This document shows, one piece after another, positions 12,206 through 24,413 of a stretch of 64,000 bases of DNA. Position 1 is the first letter of the stretch; the number at the start of each line of letters is the position of its first letter. The notes beneath the pieces are model-generated. The model was not told the origin of the DNA. It saw only the letters and a list, made by a program, of their open reading frames with translations, and did not search any database. The position numbers and the translations under genes were made by a program. Origin of the DNA: Hygrophila difformis (lineage: Eukaryota > Streptophyta > Magnoliopsida > Lamiales > Acanthaceae); contig JAOANR010000011.1 in the NCBI GenBank assembly GCA_030278955.1, forward strand, positions 49,215,417 through 49,279,416, in the 5' to 3' direction.

Positions 12206-15200
12206 TGTAACACCCCGAAATTCATCCTCATAAGGTTTCAGAATGTTACCGCCACACTTGTCAGTCAGGCTCGCCCTTTGGCTAACTTAATTGACAAGTG
12301 CTACGGCTAAATATCTTCACATATAAATTTTTGTAATATGGACTTTAAAAATTATTGCCAATTTTATAAAATATAGTCATAAGAAAATTTAAAGTACTTA
12401 ATACCAAAGTCATTGTTCTTTCTCACGCGGAAGCATAAACTAAAGGCAATATATAAGACATTAATAATTAAAAGTACGTGGTTCCTTAAAGCAACAATCT
12501 TTTTTATGAAAGGTAATCCCATCCCCAAATGCTCATGTCATGAGATGCAGTTCACATGTCAGCTCCAATATCTGTAAAAAGATAACACAACAACCTTTTA
12601 TCAGTACAATGGTACTGAGTAAGTCAACCCACTCCACTTTAAGAAGTGGATTTTAAAATAACGGTTGACACTCATTTAAAAAAAAATAATTTTCACTTTT
12701 TCTTTTAAAAAGGATCACACACATTACCTTTAACAAAATAAATAACTTTCATTCTTACCATTGTAGCAACTATGCACAAGAGGACACCATTTTCCATATA
12801 TCATATCATATCATATCATATCATATCGATCATAAGTCATGATCAGCATGCAGCGGACTCATATACAGACACACTCCGGAGCCTTGGGTAACCCATCACG
12901 GATACACCAAAGAGTATAGACTCATACATGCAACAACGCCGTTTTGGTACAATTTATCAACAATGCCGTCTTGGCATATTTAGAGGGGGGGCCCCGCAAG
13001 ACACATCCCTAGTGCATTAGCCCTCTATCAAGTATGGCATCTTACTCAAGTTAATAGTGCACAATGGATTTAAAAGAGTTTTTCACAATTTTTCCACATA
13101 ATATCCTATTTAAAAGAGTTTTCAACAATTTCACGGGAGTAACCTCATAACAAGGGCATTCAATAATGCCAAATATCATTTCAACATTTAACTCCCATAT
13201 CAATATCTCATAGATATGAAAATATCATTTCATGGATCTCAAAATCTAACAATTTCTCATTTGGACCAAATATCAAGTCCAATGTCGCAGTTTACGCCAA
13301 GTCAGTTTAAAAATTCATATGAAAGGCGATTGCTTTGAAATTTAAACTGTAGATACTCAACACATAGTTGAACAAGTTTCATGTTTTACACTTTTCAAAA
13401 TAAGGTATGGAAATAGTTCAAAAATTGAGTTCTTTTCAGAACATGTATTCTGTCAGAAATTCAATGGTGACTCTATAATTTTCAACAGGTTTTAAAAATA
13501 GTAATTTGCGACCAAAAATTCTAAAATTTTACTACAAGGTAGATAACATATAGATAAATATTTTTCATGAATAAACCATTTAGGTTTGAAACACTTAAGA
13601 CCTTCAAAAATGAGGATTTCAGAAACACTATCATTTCTTAGATTTCAACAAAAAGAGATTTCGACCTTTCGATAAAGCGGATCCCATAAATTTTTCATAT
13701 GAGTTCTAAAAATTATAAAAGTTTCCAGAAATATACTCAACTCAATAAGGAACAAGTTTTATGAAGGAACCTTTGAGGTATAATGAACCAAAATATTTTA
13801 AAAAGATGGATCATTACGTAAACGAAAAACGTACAGATTTTGGTATAATGAGGGAATTCTAATTTTGTACTCTTAAAACATGGATGAGGATCTCCAAACT
13901 TAAAGAGAAAGTGTTAACTTACAGAATAGATGTATAAGACCAAGGAGATTCAAAGATAATGGCCGTTATAACACAAGATTCGCACCACAAATTACGGGTT
14001 TCGCTGAAATTCGACAAATAGAGGGAAATCAATTTATAGTATAAAAATAAAAGATTTAGATCTCTAAGATACAAGTTTCAAGGATGATATCTTACTAACC
14101 AAGTGTTGAGAAGAATTAGAACTCTTAGAATGATGAAGGTTGCCAAGCCTACAAGACTCCACGATCCTTAAGATATGCTCACTATGTGGGAGAACTTTGA
14201 AGAATAAAATGGGTAGTGAATTTGGCTAATGAGATGGATGAGATTGGTGTGTTTGAAGGCTAGAAACTCCCTCTATTTATAGCTAAGATTTGAACAATTG
14301 AACATGACACATTGTGAGAGTGATTACAACCTCACCAATCATCCAATTAAGTGTGTCTTGAGCAATAATGGTTAGAGTATTTGTATCCACTCATTTGGTC
14401 CTTATAGCCTAACAAAGAGGCTATTAATTTGGGAGGCTATTAATTTTGTCCATCATGTTGTCTATTAACATAATGGTTTGCCTATTATGGAGGCTATTAA
14501 TCTTGGTGGGTTCAAGAGATAATTGATCACCTTTCTTTGCTAGCCATTCAACCAAGACACTTGTTAATCATGTTGATTTTTCATCTATTTGTTTAGGAAG
14601 AAAATTTCTTGCAATTGCTTTTTAACCTTATATTTGTGTAAGTAGTGTATCATGAAAATGATTGAAGTATTAGCTTGTCTAGAAAAATCATTATTCTTGC
14701 CATTATTTAGTGGCATGCATTTATACTCAATGAGTTGGATATGATAATATAATATTTATTTATTTATTTCAAGTATTGTATTTATATTAATGTGCTTTCA
14801 AAAAGATAATAATAATATACTTGCATGGTTTTATTTTATTCATAACAATACTCAAACCACAAAGTCTTCATGTCATCATCAAATAAAAATTATAATCTAT
14901 GAATATATTTTCTTATATATAAAAGTTAATTCTCATAGATTCACATAAAAACTCATACTTTTATTTTTATAAAAATTTATTCCATAATGAATACCAAAGT
15001 ACTTAAAATATTCACATACTATCCTCATAAAAATTTTCAAGACCAATGTGTATATATATAAAAACTTATATATATAATTTAAACAATAGATTTAAAAACT
15101 ATATAATTCTATTACCCTTGATATTGAAATTCATATTTCTTTTGGAAAAGACAAATTTACATATATAGTTTTTCAAGTGTTGTTTTGTAGAAAAAAACAA

Positions 15201-15290
15201 TATACTAATTCTTTAAGCAAGTGATTAAATATTTAATAAAAGTCTCTTTAGTGAATTACAATTATTTCGGGTAATTTCTATGGTATTACA
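12206..15290 (-). repeat. 5' LTR of G1
   Basis: This is the right LTR, about 3085 bp, nearly identical to 3450-6539. It carries six ATATC units near 12796-12830. The TATA box on the minus strand is at 14273-14281. The end TATGGTATTACA is followed by the CATCA duplication. Confidence 0.93.
14273..14281 (-). promoter_or_regulatory. TATA box in G1 5' LTR
   Basis: TATAAATAG on the minus strand, within a well-conserved block shared by all four LTRs. Transcription would run leftward, away from G2. Confidence 0.6.
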
Positions 15291-15675
15291 CATCAGGAGA
15301 CCGAGATCGGAGAGAAGAGCGAGAGGCCAACATTGAAAATCATAACTAACGGATGGGATTCGGAGATGAAGTTAACAGCTGACAAGCAGAATGGAAAAAC
15401 TGTGATTCAGATCACAGTCCCTGAAAATGTATATATTGCCTGGTTGGCCAGAATGACTTCAAAGCATCAAAGAGAACCTCATGGAGAAATATAGAATCAT
15501 GTATATACTATTTCTTTTCCGTATAAAATCATACTATCATATTGAACCTCATGGATCTTCTGAAAATGTATATATTGCCTGGTTGGCCAGAATGACTTCA
15601 AAGCATCAAAGAGAAATATAGAATGGATGGGATATTCAAGTATAAGTAATTAAGGAAGAAACTGGTGATCGAGAC
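15291..15675 (+). other. T0 segment between the two chromoviruses
   Basis: This 385-bp segment begins with the G1 target duplication, carries the end of T0 gag (to 15494), and ends with GAGAC, the target duplication of G2. A block of about 54 bp occurs twice (15423-15476 and 15559-15611), so the last gag codons are repeated downstream of the stop. Beyond 15494 no coding frame is visible. Confidence 0.7.
15423..15625. repeat. Tandem duplication at the end of T0 gag
   Basis: A unit of about 136 bp starting TGAAAATGTATATATTGCC is followed by a second, shortened unit at 15559. The two differ by a small gap around CCTCATGG. The first copy contains the gag stop codon. Confidence 0.75.
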
Positions 15676-18600
15676 TGTAATACTATAGAAATTACCCGAA
15701 ATAATTTTAATTCATTAAGTAGACTTTTATTAAATATTTAAAAACTTACTTAAAGAATTAGTATATTGATTTTTTCTACAAAACAACACTTGTAAAATTA
15801 TATATGTAAATTTGTCTTTTCCAAAAGAAATATGAATTTCAATATCAAGGGTAATAGAATTATATAGTTTATGAAATTTTTTTTAATTGTTTAAATTATA
15901 TCTATAAGTTTTTATATATATACACATTGGTCTTGAAAATTATTATGAGGATAGTATGTGAATATTTTAAGTATTTTGATATTCATTATGGAATAAATTT
16001 TTATAAAAATAAAAGTATGAGTTTTTATGTGAATCTATGAGAATTAACTTTTATATATAAGAAAATATATTCATAGATTATAATTTTTATTTGATGATGA
16101 CATGAAGACTTTGTGGTTTGAGTATTGTTATGAATAAAATAAAACCATGCATGTATATTATATTATCTTTTTGAAAGCACATTAATATAAATACAATATT
16201 TGAAATAAATAAATAAATATTATATTATCATATCCAACTCATTGAGTATAAATGCATGATGATTTTTCTAGACAAGCTAATACTTCAATCATTTTCATGA
16301 TACACTACTTACACAAATATAAGGTTAAAAGCAATTGCAAGAAATTTTCTTCCTAAACAAATAGATGAAAAATCAACATGATTAACAAGTGTCTTGGATG
16401 AATGGCTAGCAAAGAAAGGTGATCAATTATCTCTTGAACCCACCAAGATTAATAGCCTCCATAATAGGCAAACCATTATGTTAATAGACAACATGATGGA
16501 CAAAATTAATAGCCTCCCAAATTAATAGCCTCTTTGTTAGGCTATAAGGACCAAATGAGTGGATACAAATACTCTAACCATTATTGCCCAAGACACACTT
16601 AATTGGATGATTGGTGAGGTTGTAATCACTCTCACAATGTGTCATGTTCAATTGTTCAAACCTTAGCCTATAAATAGAGGGAGTTTCTAGCCTTCAAACA
16701 CACCAATCTCATCCATCTCATTAGCCAAATTCACTACCCATTTTATTCTTCAAAGTTCTCCAACATAGTGAGCATATCTTAAGGATTGTGGAGTCTTGTA
16801 GGCTTGACAACCTTCATCATTCTAAGAGTTCTAATTCTTCTCAACACTTGGTTAGTAAGATATCATCCTTGAAACTTGTATCTTAGAGATCTAAATCTTT
16901 TATTTTTATACTATAAATTGATTTCCCTCTATTTGTCGAATTTCAGCGAAACCCGTAATTTGTGGTGCGAATCTTGTGTTATAACGGCCATTATCTTTGA
17001 ATCTCCTTGGTCTTATACATCTATTCTGTAAGTTAACACTCTCTACTTTAAGTTTTGGAGATTCCAATCCATGTTTTAAGAATACAAAATTAGAATTCCC
17101 ACATTATACCAAAATCTGTCAGTTTTTCGTTTACGTAAAGATCCATCTTTTTAAACTATTTTGGTACAATATCCCTCAAAGGTTCCTTCATAAAACTTGT
17201 TCCTTATTGAGTTGAGTATATTTCTGGAAACTTTTATAATTTTTAGAAACCGTATGAAAAAGTTATGGGATCCTCTTTATCGAAAGGTCGAAATCTCTTT
17301 TTGTTGAAATCTAAGAAATGATAGTGTTTTCTGAAATCCACATTTTTGAAGGTCTTAAGTGTCTCAAAGCCAAATGGTTTCTTCATGAAAAATATTTATC
17401 TATGTGTTATCTACCTTGTGGTAAAATTTTAGAATTTTTGGTCGCAAATTACTATTTTTAAAACCTATGGAAAATTATAGAGTCACTATTGAATTTCTGG
17501 CAGAATACATGTTCTGTAAAGAACTCAATTTTTGAAATGTGTCCATACCTTATTTTGAAAAGTGTAAAACATGAAACTTGTTCGACTATGTGTTGAGTAT
17601 CTACAGTTTAAATTTCATAGCAATCGCCTTTAATATGAATTTTTAAACTGACTTGGCGTAAACTGCGATGTTGGACTTGATTTTTGGTCCAAATGAGAAA
17701 TTGTTGGATTTTGAGATCCATGAAATGATATTTCTATATTTATGAGATATTGATATGGGAGTTAAATGTTGAAATGATATTTGGCATTATTGAATGCCCT
17801 TGTGATGAGGTTACTCCCTTGAGATTGTTGAAAACTCTTTTAAAGAGGATATTATGTGGAAAATTGTGGAAAACTCTTTTAAATCCATTGTGCACTATTA
17901 ACTTGAGTAAGATGCCATACTTGATAGAGGGCTAATGCACTAGGGATGTGTCTTGCGGGGCCTCCCCCTCTAAATATGCCAAGACGGCATTGTTGATAAA
18001 TTGTGCCCAAACGGCGTTATTGCATGTATGAGTCTATACTCTTGGGTGTATCCATGATGGGTTACCCGAGGCTCCGGAGTGTGTCTGTATATGAGTCCGC
18101 TGCATGCTGATCATGACTTATGATCGATATGATATGATATGATATGATATATGGAAAATGGTGTCCTCTTGTGCATAGTTGCTACAATGGTAAGAATGAA
18201 AGTTATTTATTTTGTTAAAGGTAATGTGTGTGATCCTTTTTAAAAGAAAAAGTGAAAATTATTTTTTTTTAAATGAGTGTCAACCATTATTTTAAAATCC
18301 ACTTCTTAAAGTGGAGCGGGTTGACTTACTCAGTACCATTGTACTGATAAAAAGTTGTTGTGTTATCTTTTTACAGATATTGGAGCTGACATGTAAACTG
18401 CATCTCATGACATGAGCATTTGGGGATGGGATTACCTTTCATCAAAAAGATTGTTGCTTTAAGGAACCACGTACTTTTAATTATTAATGTCTTATATATT
18501 GCCTTTAGTTTATGCTTCCGCGTGAGAAAGAACAATGGCTTTGGTATTAAGTACTTTAAATTTTCTTATGACTATATTTTATAAAATTGGCAATAATTTT

Positions 18601-18742
18601 TAAAGTCCATATTACAAAAATTTATATGTGAAGATATTTAGCCGTAGCACTTGTCAATTAAGTTAGCCAAAGGGCGAGCCTGACTGACAAATGTGGCGGT
18701 AACATTCTGAAACCTTATGAGGATGAATTTCGGGGTGTTACA
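15676..18742 (+). repeat. 5' LTR of G2
   Basis: This 3067-bp LTR starts TGTAATACTATAG and ends GGGGTGTTACA. It contains a TATA box at 16669-16677 and five GATAT units near 18126-18150. It is related to the G1 LTRs but clearly more diverged from them than from its own partner LTR. Confidence 0.93.
16669..16677 (+). promoter_or_regulatory. TATA box in G2 5' LTR
   Basis: TATAAATAG, followed by a GAGGG block and a CT-rich run, a textbook plant core promoter layout. It would drive the gag-pol transcript; R would start near 16700. Confidence 0.65.
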
Positions 18743-18745
18743 AAG

Positions 18746-18757
18746 TGGTATCAGAGC
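18746..18757 (+). other. Primer-binding site of G2 (tRNA-Met)
   Basis: TGGTATCAGAGC lies three bases after the LTR and is complementary to the initiator tRNA-Met 3' end. Confidence 0.9.
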
Positions 18758-19443
18758 GTATTTTTAAACTCTAAGTATTTGTAAACTGTTAAATATAGAA
18801 CTGCATGAGCTGATTCTGTCTAAGGAGTCTGGTTTTTAAAGATTGCCCGTCAGCCGGTGGCTCTACCAGTCTTTCCTGGGAATCAACTTTGTAGCTCTAT
18901 ATTTTAACTAGTTGGCAAATTACTTAGAAGGTGGTACCCTCTAATCTTAGCATTTCTTGGTTAAGTTAGCAACAAGGCGAGCTTGACTAAGGGATGCAAC
19001 AGTTTAACTCCGATTTATGGATTTTAAAAAAAAAAAGTCCATTTTGAGAAAGAAATATGCAAAATATTTTTCAAAGGCCCATATGGGCTATGTTAAATTT
19101 TAAAAAACTTGTAAATTATTTTTGGGGTGGGACATATGCATTCATGAGCATGCATCATTTTTTATAAAATTTTTCTTTAAAAAAAATATATATATTGTTA
19201 TGATATACTAAGTCATTTGACCTTATTATAAGTGCTCTTTTTAAATTCTCTATCTTGTAATATTCTCTAGATTTATGAAATAAATCTTGTTATTTCATTC
19301 CTTCTGGTTAATCTCTAAATAAAGTCATACTCCTAACTTAGACATTTCTGCGTTAACTCATCCTTATACTATGACCTAACGAGTTTTAGGACATAATCAT
19401 CCCTTAGACTTGAACTCACTCTTGCTTAACCATCCTTAGCAGA
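18758..19443 (+). other. 5' leader of G2
   Basis: Non-coding leader between primer site and the gag ATG at 19444. It contains an A-run near 19026-19036 and no frame of note. Confidence 0.6.
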
Positions 19444-22400
19444 ATGGCACCCCGTGCAAGGACTAGAAAAACCCTCCGAAGTGTTAATGCCCTCAACAAC
19501 ATGGAGCCACACCAAAATCCGAACATGACTAACCACGAAGTGCCAGCAGCACCGGGTGTATCCAATCAACAAGCTGTACCACCTGCACACAACATATATC
19601 ACCCTGACATCACCAACAATCAGGGCGTTGGACACAACATGGTACCTCCTAATCAGGTAGCACCCAACAACCAAACCCCTCAGAATCAAAACACGCCAAA
19701 CTCGCTTGACAATGATCGCCTAAGGATCATTGAGCAAATGCTCATTGCCTTGGGTCAGGGTCAAATTAATCAAGCCACAGCAGCTGTGCCGCCACCTCAA
19801 GCCCAGCTCAATCACCTAGCAGTGGTGAACCAATACAGACCACCTCGTTATGATGGGCAGGAGGACCCTACTAAATTGGAGGATTGGATAAAAAGTTTCA
19901 ACAAGCTACTCGAAGCGACTCGTTGCCCAGATGAGCAGAAGATTACTGTAGCCTCGTACTTTTTAGGAGGTGATGCAGATGACTGGTGGCAGTTACAGAA
20001 GAGAGAGCTAGATGATGATGAGGAGTATACATGGGAAAACTTTACAGAAGCTCTAAGAGAAAGGTTTTACCCGATGAGTACCAAAGCAGCAATGTATGAA
20101 GAGTTTCTATCGTTACGACAAGGAGCACAATCTGTACAAGAATACTATGTCAGATTCAAGGAGTTAGTCAGATTTGCTCCTAAGTTAGTCTCCACCGATG
20201 TCGAGAAGGCACAGAAGTTCGAAATGGGATTAAACCTCTCCATTAGAGAAGTGGTGGCTGGAGTTCAGTATCCTACCCTTCAAGCGATCTACGATCGAGC
20301 TGTCGCGGTTTCTCGTGTACAACAGATGAAGAGAAAAGCCGGGGAGTCTAGCTGCGGGTTCCAAGGACAGGACAAGAGGATTCGGGACAACCGAGGAAGC
20401 AGCAGCAGCAACAACCACCTCAGCAACAATAAAGGCAATATTCGAGGTGGGCAGAATCGACCCGTCCAGGGAAACAAAGGAGAGGGCAACAATGGTACTA
20501 GAAACCATGAAGGGTACATACCACAATGCCCAAAATGCAACAAGCCCCACTTGGCTAGAGGATGCCCCAAGCCGGGTACATGTTATAGATGTGGCCGAGA
20601 AGGTCATATGAGGAAGGAGTGTAAGACCCGCATTGAAAATATTACAAAAAGAGATGACCTTATCAATATCCCCACTCAGCCAAATAATCAGGATGTGCGA
20701 AACGGAAATAATCAAGGACAGAGGCCTCAGCAAAATAGAAACCAACAAGGGAACCATGGAGCACCTATAGGGCGGCTCAATGTTATTAATCAGGCAGATC
20801 TTTCAACTCAAGGGGATGTGATAACAGGTACATTTACGGCTTTAAGTGTGCCTGTTAAGGTTTTATTCAATTCTGGAGCAAGTTGTTCGTTTATCTCTTC
20901 TAGAATCTTGCCTGAATTAGAGATGCCAAAACCTAAAATGATTAACTTAGGAATTCAGTTGCCTTCGGGAAAAATTGTATCGTGCACCAAACGATACGAT
21001 GGGATTCCTATAGTCATTAAGAACCTTGAGTTCTATGCAAACTTAGTAGAATTTGACCTTAAAGATTTTGAGATTATATTGGGAATGGATTGGCTTACCC
21101 AATATAAAGCTGTAATTGAGTGTCAAAAACACAAAATTACACTGTCTAAGACGAGAGGCAAAAAGGTCAACTACTATGTCCAACTCCCCAAACGTAAGAC
21201 TAAGGTAGTAAATGCCTTAAAATTTTATAGTCTTATGCAGAAAGGATATATGCTTTACGCATGCTATATCCATAACCTCAAGTTAAAAGAGAATAAAATT
21301 GATGACATTCCAGTAGTGAGGGAGTATCCAGATGTATTCCCAGAAGAAATTCCTGGAATGCCTCCAGAACGTGAAGTCGAGTTTACAATCGATCTACTTC
21401 CCGGAACAGAACCTGTATCAAAAGCTCCTTATCGCATGGCAACCCTAGAAATGAATGAACTCAAGGAGCAACTTGAGGAATTATTACAAAAGGGGTATAT
21501 ACGACCTAGCACGTCGCCGTGGGGAGCACCAGTCTTATTCGTCAAGAAGAAAGATGGAGGGTTACGTCTTTGTATCGATTATAGAGGTTTAAATCAGGTA
21601 ACGGTTAAAAACAAATACCCGTTACCTAGGATTGATGACCTTTTCGATCAACTTAAAGGTGCAACGGTATTCTCCAAGATAGATTTGCGATCCGGTTATC
21701 ATCAACTGCGAATCGCTGAGAAGGATATTCCGAAAACTGCTTTCAGGACACGTTATGGACATTACGAATTTACAGTGATGTCCTTTGGGCTAACAAATGC
21801 CCCAGCAGTATTCATGAATCTCATGAATGATGTGTTTCGAGAATTTTTAGATCAATGTGTAGTCATTTTCATCGACGACATCTTGATCTATTCAAAGAGC
21901 AATGAAGAGCATGAGCAACACTTGCATCAGGTGCTAGAGACATTAAGGAAACACCAACTCTATGCCAAGTTGTCCAAGTGTGACTTTTGGCTAGAAAAAG
22001 TAGCATTTTTAGGCCACGTTGTATCAGCTGATGGAGTTTCTGTTGACCCAGCAAAAATATCAGCAATCACCGAGTGGCCTACGCCTACTAATCAAACAGA
22101 AGTGAGAAGTTTTCTTGGATTGGCTGGATATTACAGGAGGTTCGTCAAGGACTTTTCCAAAGTTGCACGACCTCTGACTCAACTTTTGAAGAAAGGCTTG
22201 AAGTATGAATGGACAGAAAAGTGTGAATCATCATTTCAAGAATTAAAGAAACGCCTCACAACAGCACCAATTTTAACATTGCCAACAGAAAATGGAGATT
22301 TTGAAGTGTATAGTGACGCTTCAAAAGAGGGGCTAGGGTGTGTTTTAATGCAACAACAGCAAGTCATTGCATATGCATCACGACAATTGAAGCCTCATGA

Positions 22401-24234
22401 GGAGAATTATCCGACGCACGACCTAGAATTAGCAGCGGTAGTGTTCGCATTAAAGATTTGGCGACACTACTTGTACGGACGAACTTGTCGGATATTCACC
22501 GACCACAAGAGCCTTAAGTACATATTTACTCAGAAGGAGTTAAACATGAGGCAACGCAGATGGTTAGAGTTGATCAAGGATTATGATTTGGACATCACCT
22601 ACCATGAAGGGAAAGCTAATGTGGTCGCAGATGCGTTGAGCTGCAAGACTCGACACGTGGCAAATACTCTTATCTTACCTTCGGAACTGTATATGGACTT
22701 GGTCAAGGTAGACACAGAGCTAGTCCATTATGGAACTGTGGAAAATGTCATTAATGCTATGACCATTGAATCTACGGTATTTGATGAAATACGCAGTGCT
22801 CAACCAGGCGACATAAAGCTTGAAAGGATCAAGAAGAAGGTTGCTGAAGGAAAAGCAATTGGTTTTGCAATCCATGAGGATGGAAGCATTCGCTTCAAAG
22901 GGAGATGGTGCGTACCGCATAAATGCGTAGAGCTAAAACGAAGATTAATGGAAGAAGGCCACAACACCCCGTATTCAGTACATCCAGGGGGTGATAAGCT
23001 TTATAAGGATTTAAAGAAGGTTTATTGGTGGCCAAGGATGAAGAATGAGGTTGTTGAGTTTGTGGCTAGATGTTTAACCTGTCAAAAGGTTAAAACAGTA
23101 CGTCAGAAGCCCTCAGGACTCATGAAACCATTGGAAATCCCGAGTTGGAAATGGGATAGTATATCAATGGATTTTGTTTCAGGACTACCACGATCACCAA
23201 AAGGAATGAATAAAATTTGGGTAATTGTTGATAGATTGACAAAGATTGCGATCTTCATACCAATGAAGGATACATGGTCTATGGATCAATTAGCAAGAGC
23301 ATATATCAATAACGTGGTTCGACGACATGGAGTACCACATGATATAATCTCTGATAGAGACAGTAGATTTGTCTCTCATTTTTGGACCAAGCTGCAAGAA
23401 GCTCTTGGTACCCAAATTAAAATGAGCACCGCTTTTCACCCGATGACGGATGGACAAACAGAAAGGACAATCCAAACACTGGAGGACATGCTGAGAGCAT
23501 GCGTTCTTGAATTTAAAGGAAGTTGGGAAAACCATCTACCTTTGATAGAGTTCTCTTACAATAACAGCTATCATGCTAGTATAGGCATGGCACCGTTTGA
23601 GGCACTATATGGACGCAAGTGCCGAAGCCCATTATGTTGGGAAAAATGTGAGAATTCTATTGTGGTTGGGCCGCAACTCATTGAAGACATGGCCCAACAG
23701 ATCAAGATGATCCAAGGGAAAATGAAGGCAGCACAAGATCGACAGAAAAGTTATGCCGATGTTAGGCGACAAGACCTAGAATTTCAAGTTGGAGATAAGG
23801 TTATGCTGAAAATATCACCTATGAAAGGAGTGATGCGTTTTGGAAAGCGAGGAAAGCTAAGTCCTCGATATATTGGACCGTATGACATTCTGGAACGAGT
23901 CGGAACCCTGGCATACAGACTAGCCCTACCGCCACAACTATCTCGAGTGCACAATGTGTTTCATGTTTCACAGTTAAAGAAATATGTGCATGACCCAACC
24001 CATGTACTTCAACAGGAAGTAATTGAACTCAAAGAAGATCTAACTTATGAAGAGTATCCAATCCAAATACTCGACATCAAGGAAAGAACGACAAGGAACA
24101 AGACCACCCGGATTGTTAAAGTACTTTGGTCCAATCATGGTACGGAAGAAGCAACATGGGAACTAGAGGATGATATGAAGCAACGCTACCCCAATCTCTT
24201 TTTAAACGACCAAATAACAGTTATGGGGACATAA
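19444..24234 (+). CDS. Gag-pol polyprotein of chromovirus G2 (1596 aa)
   Basis: A single open frame encodes all replication proteins. Approximate order: N-terminal Asn/Pro-rich region; gag core (130-300); two zinc-knuckle segments (362-395), the second [14 protein letters not shown]; aspartic protease near 476; RT with catalytic Asp 747 and FIDD at Asp 811/812; RNase H with Asp 958; integrase with an HHCC finger (about 1172-1210) and DD35E at Asp 1243, Asp 1304 and Glu 1340; and a C-terminal chromodomain (about 1535-1582, [17 protein letters not shown]). The length fits the Tekay/Del clade, where the chromodomain directs integration to heterochromatin. Oddities: the protease motif reads NSGA (Asn 476, codon 20869-20871), whereas G1 has DSGA, and LSCK replaces LSRK after RNase H. 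Without the protease Asp, self-cleavage would be expected to fail. Confidence 0.95.
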   Translation: MAPRARTRKTLRSVNALNNMEPHQNPNMTNHEVPAAPGVSNQQAVPPAHNIYHPDITNNQGVGHNMVPPNQVAPNNQTPQNQNTPNSLDNDRLRIIEQMLIALGQGQINQATAAVPPPQAQLNHLAVVNQYRPPRYDGQEDPTKLEDWIKSFNKLLEATRCPDEQKITVASYFLGGDADDWWQLQKRELDDDEEYTWENFTEALRERFYPMSTKAAMYEEFLSLRQGAQSVQEYYVRFKELVRFAPKLVSTDVEKAQKFEMGLNLSIREVVAGVQYPTLQAIYDRAVAVSRVQQMKRKAGESSCGFQGQDKRIRDNRGSSSSNNHLSNNKGNIRGGQNRPVQGNKGEGNNGTRNHEGYIPQCPKCNKPHLARGCPKPGTCYRCGREGHMRKECKTRIENITKRDDLINIPTQPNNQDVRNGNNQGQRPQQNRNQQGNHGAPIGRLNVINQADLSTQGDVITGTFTALSVPVKVLFNSGASCSFISSRILPELEMPKPKMINLGIQLPSGKIVSCTKRYDGIPIVIKNLEFYANLVEFDLKDFEIILGMDWLTQYKAVIECQKHKITLSKTRGKKVNYYVQLPKRKTKVVNALKFYSLMQKGYMLYACYIHNLKLKENKIDDIPVVREYPDVFPEEIPGMPPEREVEFTIDLLPGTEPVSKAPYRMATLEMNELKEQLEELLQKGYIRPSTSPWGAPVLFVKKKDGGLRLCIDYRGLNQVTVKNKYPLPRIDDLFDQLKGATVFSKIDLRSGYHQLRIAEKDIPKTAFRTRYGHYEFTVMSFGLTNAPAVFMNLMNDVFREFLDQCVVIFIDDILIYSKSNEEHEQHLHQVLETLRKHQLYAKLSKCDFWLEKVAFLGHVVSADGVSVDPAKISAITEWPTPTNQTEVRSFLGLAGYYRRFVKDFSKVARPLTQLLKKGLKYEWTEKCESSFQELKKRLTTAPILTLPTENGDFEVYSDASKEGLGCVLMQQQQVIAYASRQLKPHEENYPTHDLELAAVVFALKIWRHYLYGRTCRIFTDHKSLKYIFTQKELNMRQRRWLELIKDYDLDITYHEGKANVVADALSCKTRHVANTLILPSELYMDLVKVDTELVHYGTVENVINAMTIESTVFDEIRSAQPGDIKLERIKKKVAEGKAIGFAIHEDGSIRFKGRWCVPHKCVELKRRLMEEGHNTPYSVHPGGDKLYKDLKKVYWWPRMKNEVVEFVARCLTCQKVKTVRQKPSGLMKPLEIPSWKWDSISMDFVSGLPRSPKGMNKIWVIVDRLTKIAIFIPMKDTWSMDQLARAYINNVVRRHGVPHDIISDRDSRFVSHFWTKLQEALGTQIKMSTAFHPMTDGQTERTIQTLEDMLRACVLEFKGSWENHLPLIEFSYNNSYHASIGMAPFEALYGRKCRSPLCWEKCENSIVVGPQLIEDMAQQIKMIQGKMKAAQDRQKSYADVRRQDLEFQVGDKVMLKISPMKGVMRFGKRGKLSPRYIGPYDILERVGTLAYRLALPPQLSRVHNVFHVSQLKKYVHDPTHVLQQEVIELKEDLTYEEYPIQILDIKERTTRNKTTRIVKVLWSNHGTEEATWELEDDMKQRYPNLFLNDQITVMGT

Positions 24235-24400
24235 CTGTAGGCTTAAGGGGAGGAGGATGTAACCACCCGACACAATCTTGATAGGGTATATTCAAAATCT
24301 CCTAAAACTTTTTTTTTCATTAACTTTTATCTTTTATTCCGCATATTAGATTGCCACAGTAGTTTTCATCATTAAAACTTCGAGGACGAAGTTGATTCTT

Positions 24401-24413
24401 AAGGAGGGTGGAT
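24401..24413 (+). other. Polypurine tract of G2
   Basis: AAGGAGGGTGGAT directly before the 3' LTR. Confidence 0.8.

Larger units (their letters stand above)
3450..15290 (-). mobile_element. Chromovirus G1 (Ty3/Gypsy, Tekay/Del-like)
   Basis: This is a complete LTR retrotransposon on the minus strand inserted in the gag of T0. It has two LTRs of about 3.09 kb with TG...CA ends, a polypurine tract beside the left (3') LTR, a tRNA-Met primer site beside the right (5') LTR, and a gag-pol region between them. Very long LTRs plus a C-terminal chromodomain point to the Tekay/Del clade of plant chromoviruses. The coding region is interrupted by two nonsense codons and one frameshift, so this copy is not autonomous. 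Its LTRs differ at scattered positions (roughly 1 percent by eye), indicating a young insertion. Confidence 0.93.
1576..15494 (+). pseudogene. Gag protein of T0, split by chromovirus G1
   Basis: A long gag frame runs from the ATG at 1576 to 3449. With G1 and one copy of its 5-bp target duplication removed, it continues in frame from 15296 to a TAG at 15492-15494. Visible parts: a Pro/Gln-rich N-terminal third; a Retrotrans_gag-like core (about codons 210-390 from 1552) with the typical FEWY and FIERFY positions; a zinc-finger-like CRFHGSATHSTAIC; and a tail with four DRLG motifs, three of them preceded by H or F. Such tails and Cys-His motifs occur in gag of plant Ty3/Gypsy elements of the Tat/Athila type and in gag-only derivatives. 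No protease, RT or integrase follows, so T0 looks like a non-autonomous gag-only element. As it stands the ORF reads a few codons into the G1 LTR and stops at 3477. Confidence 0.75.

Noticed and set aside
16997..17935. Small open frames in the G2 5' LTR (repeated at 25735-26673)
   Set aside because: They lie inside non-coding LTR sequence, are duplicated only because the LTR is, and have no known domain.
20230..20757. Open frame of 175 codons antisense to gag of G2 (mirrored in G1 at 10193-10720)
   Set aside because: Antisense shadow of the Asn/Gln-rich gag and knuckle region; it has no family features and an overlapping real frame explains it.
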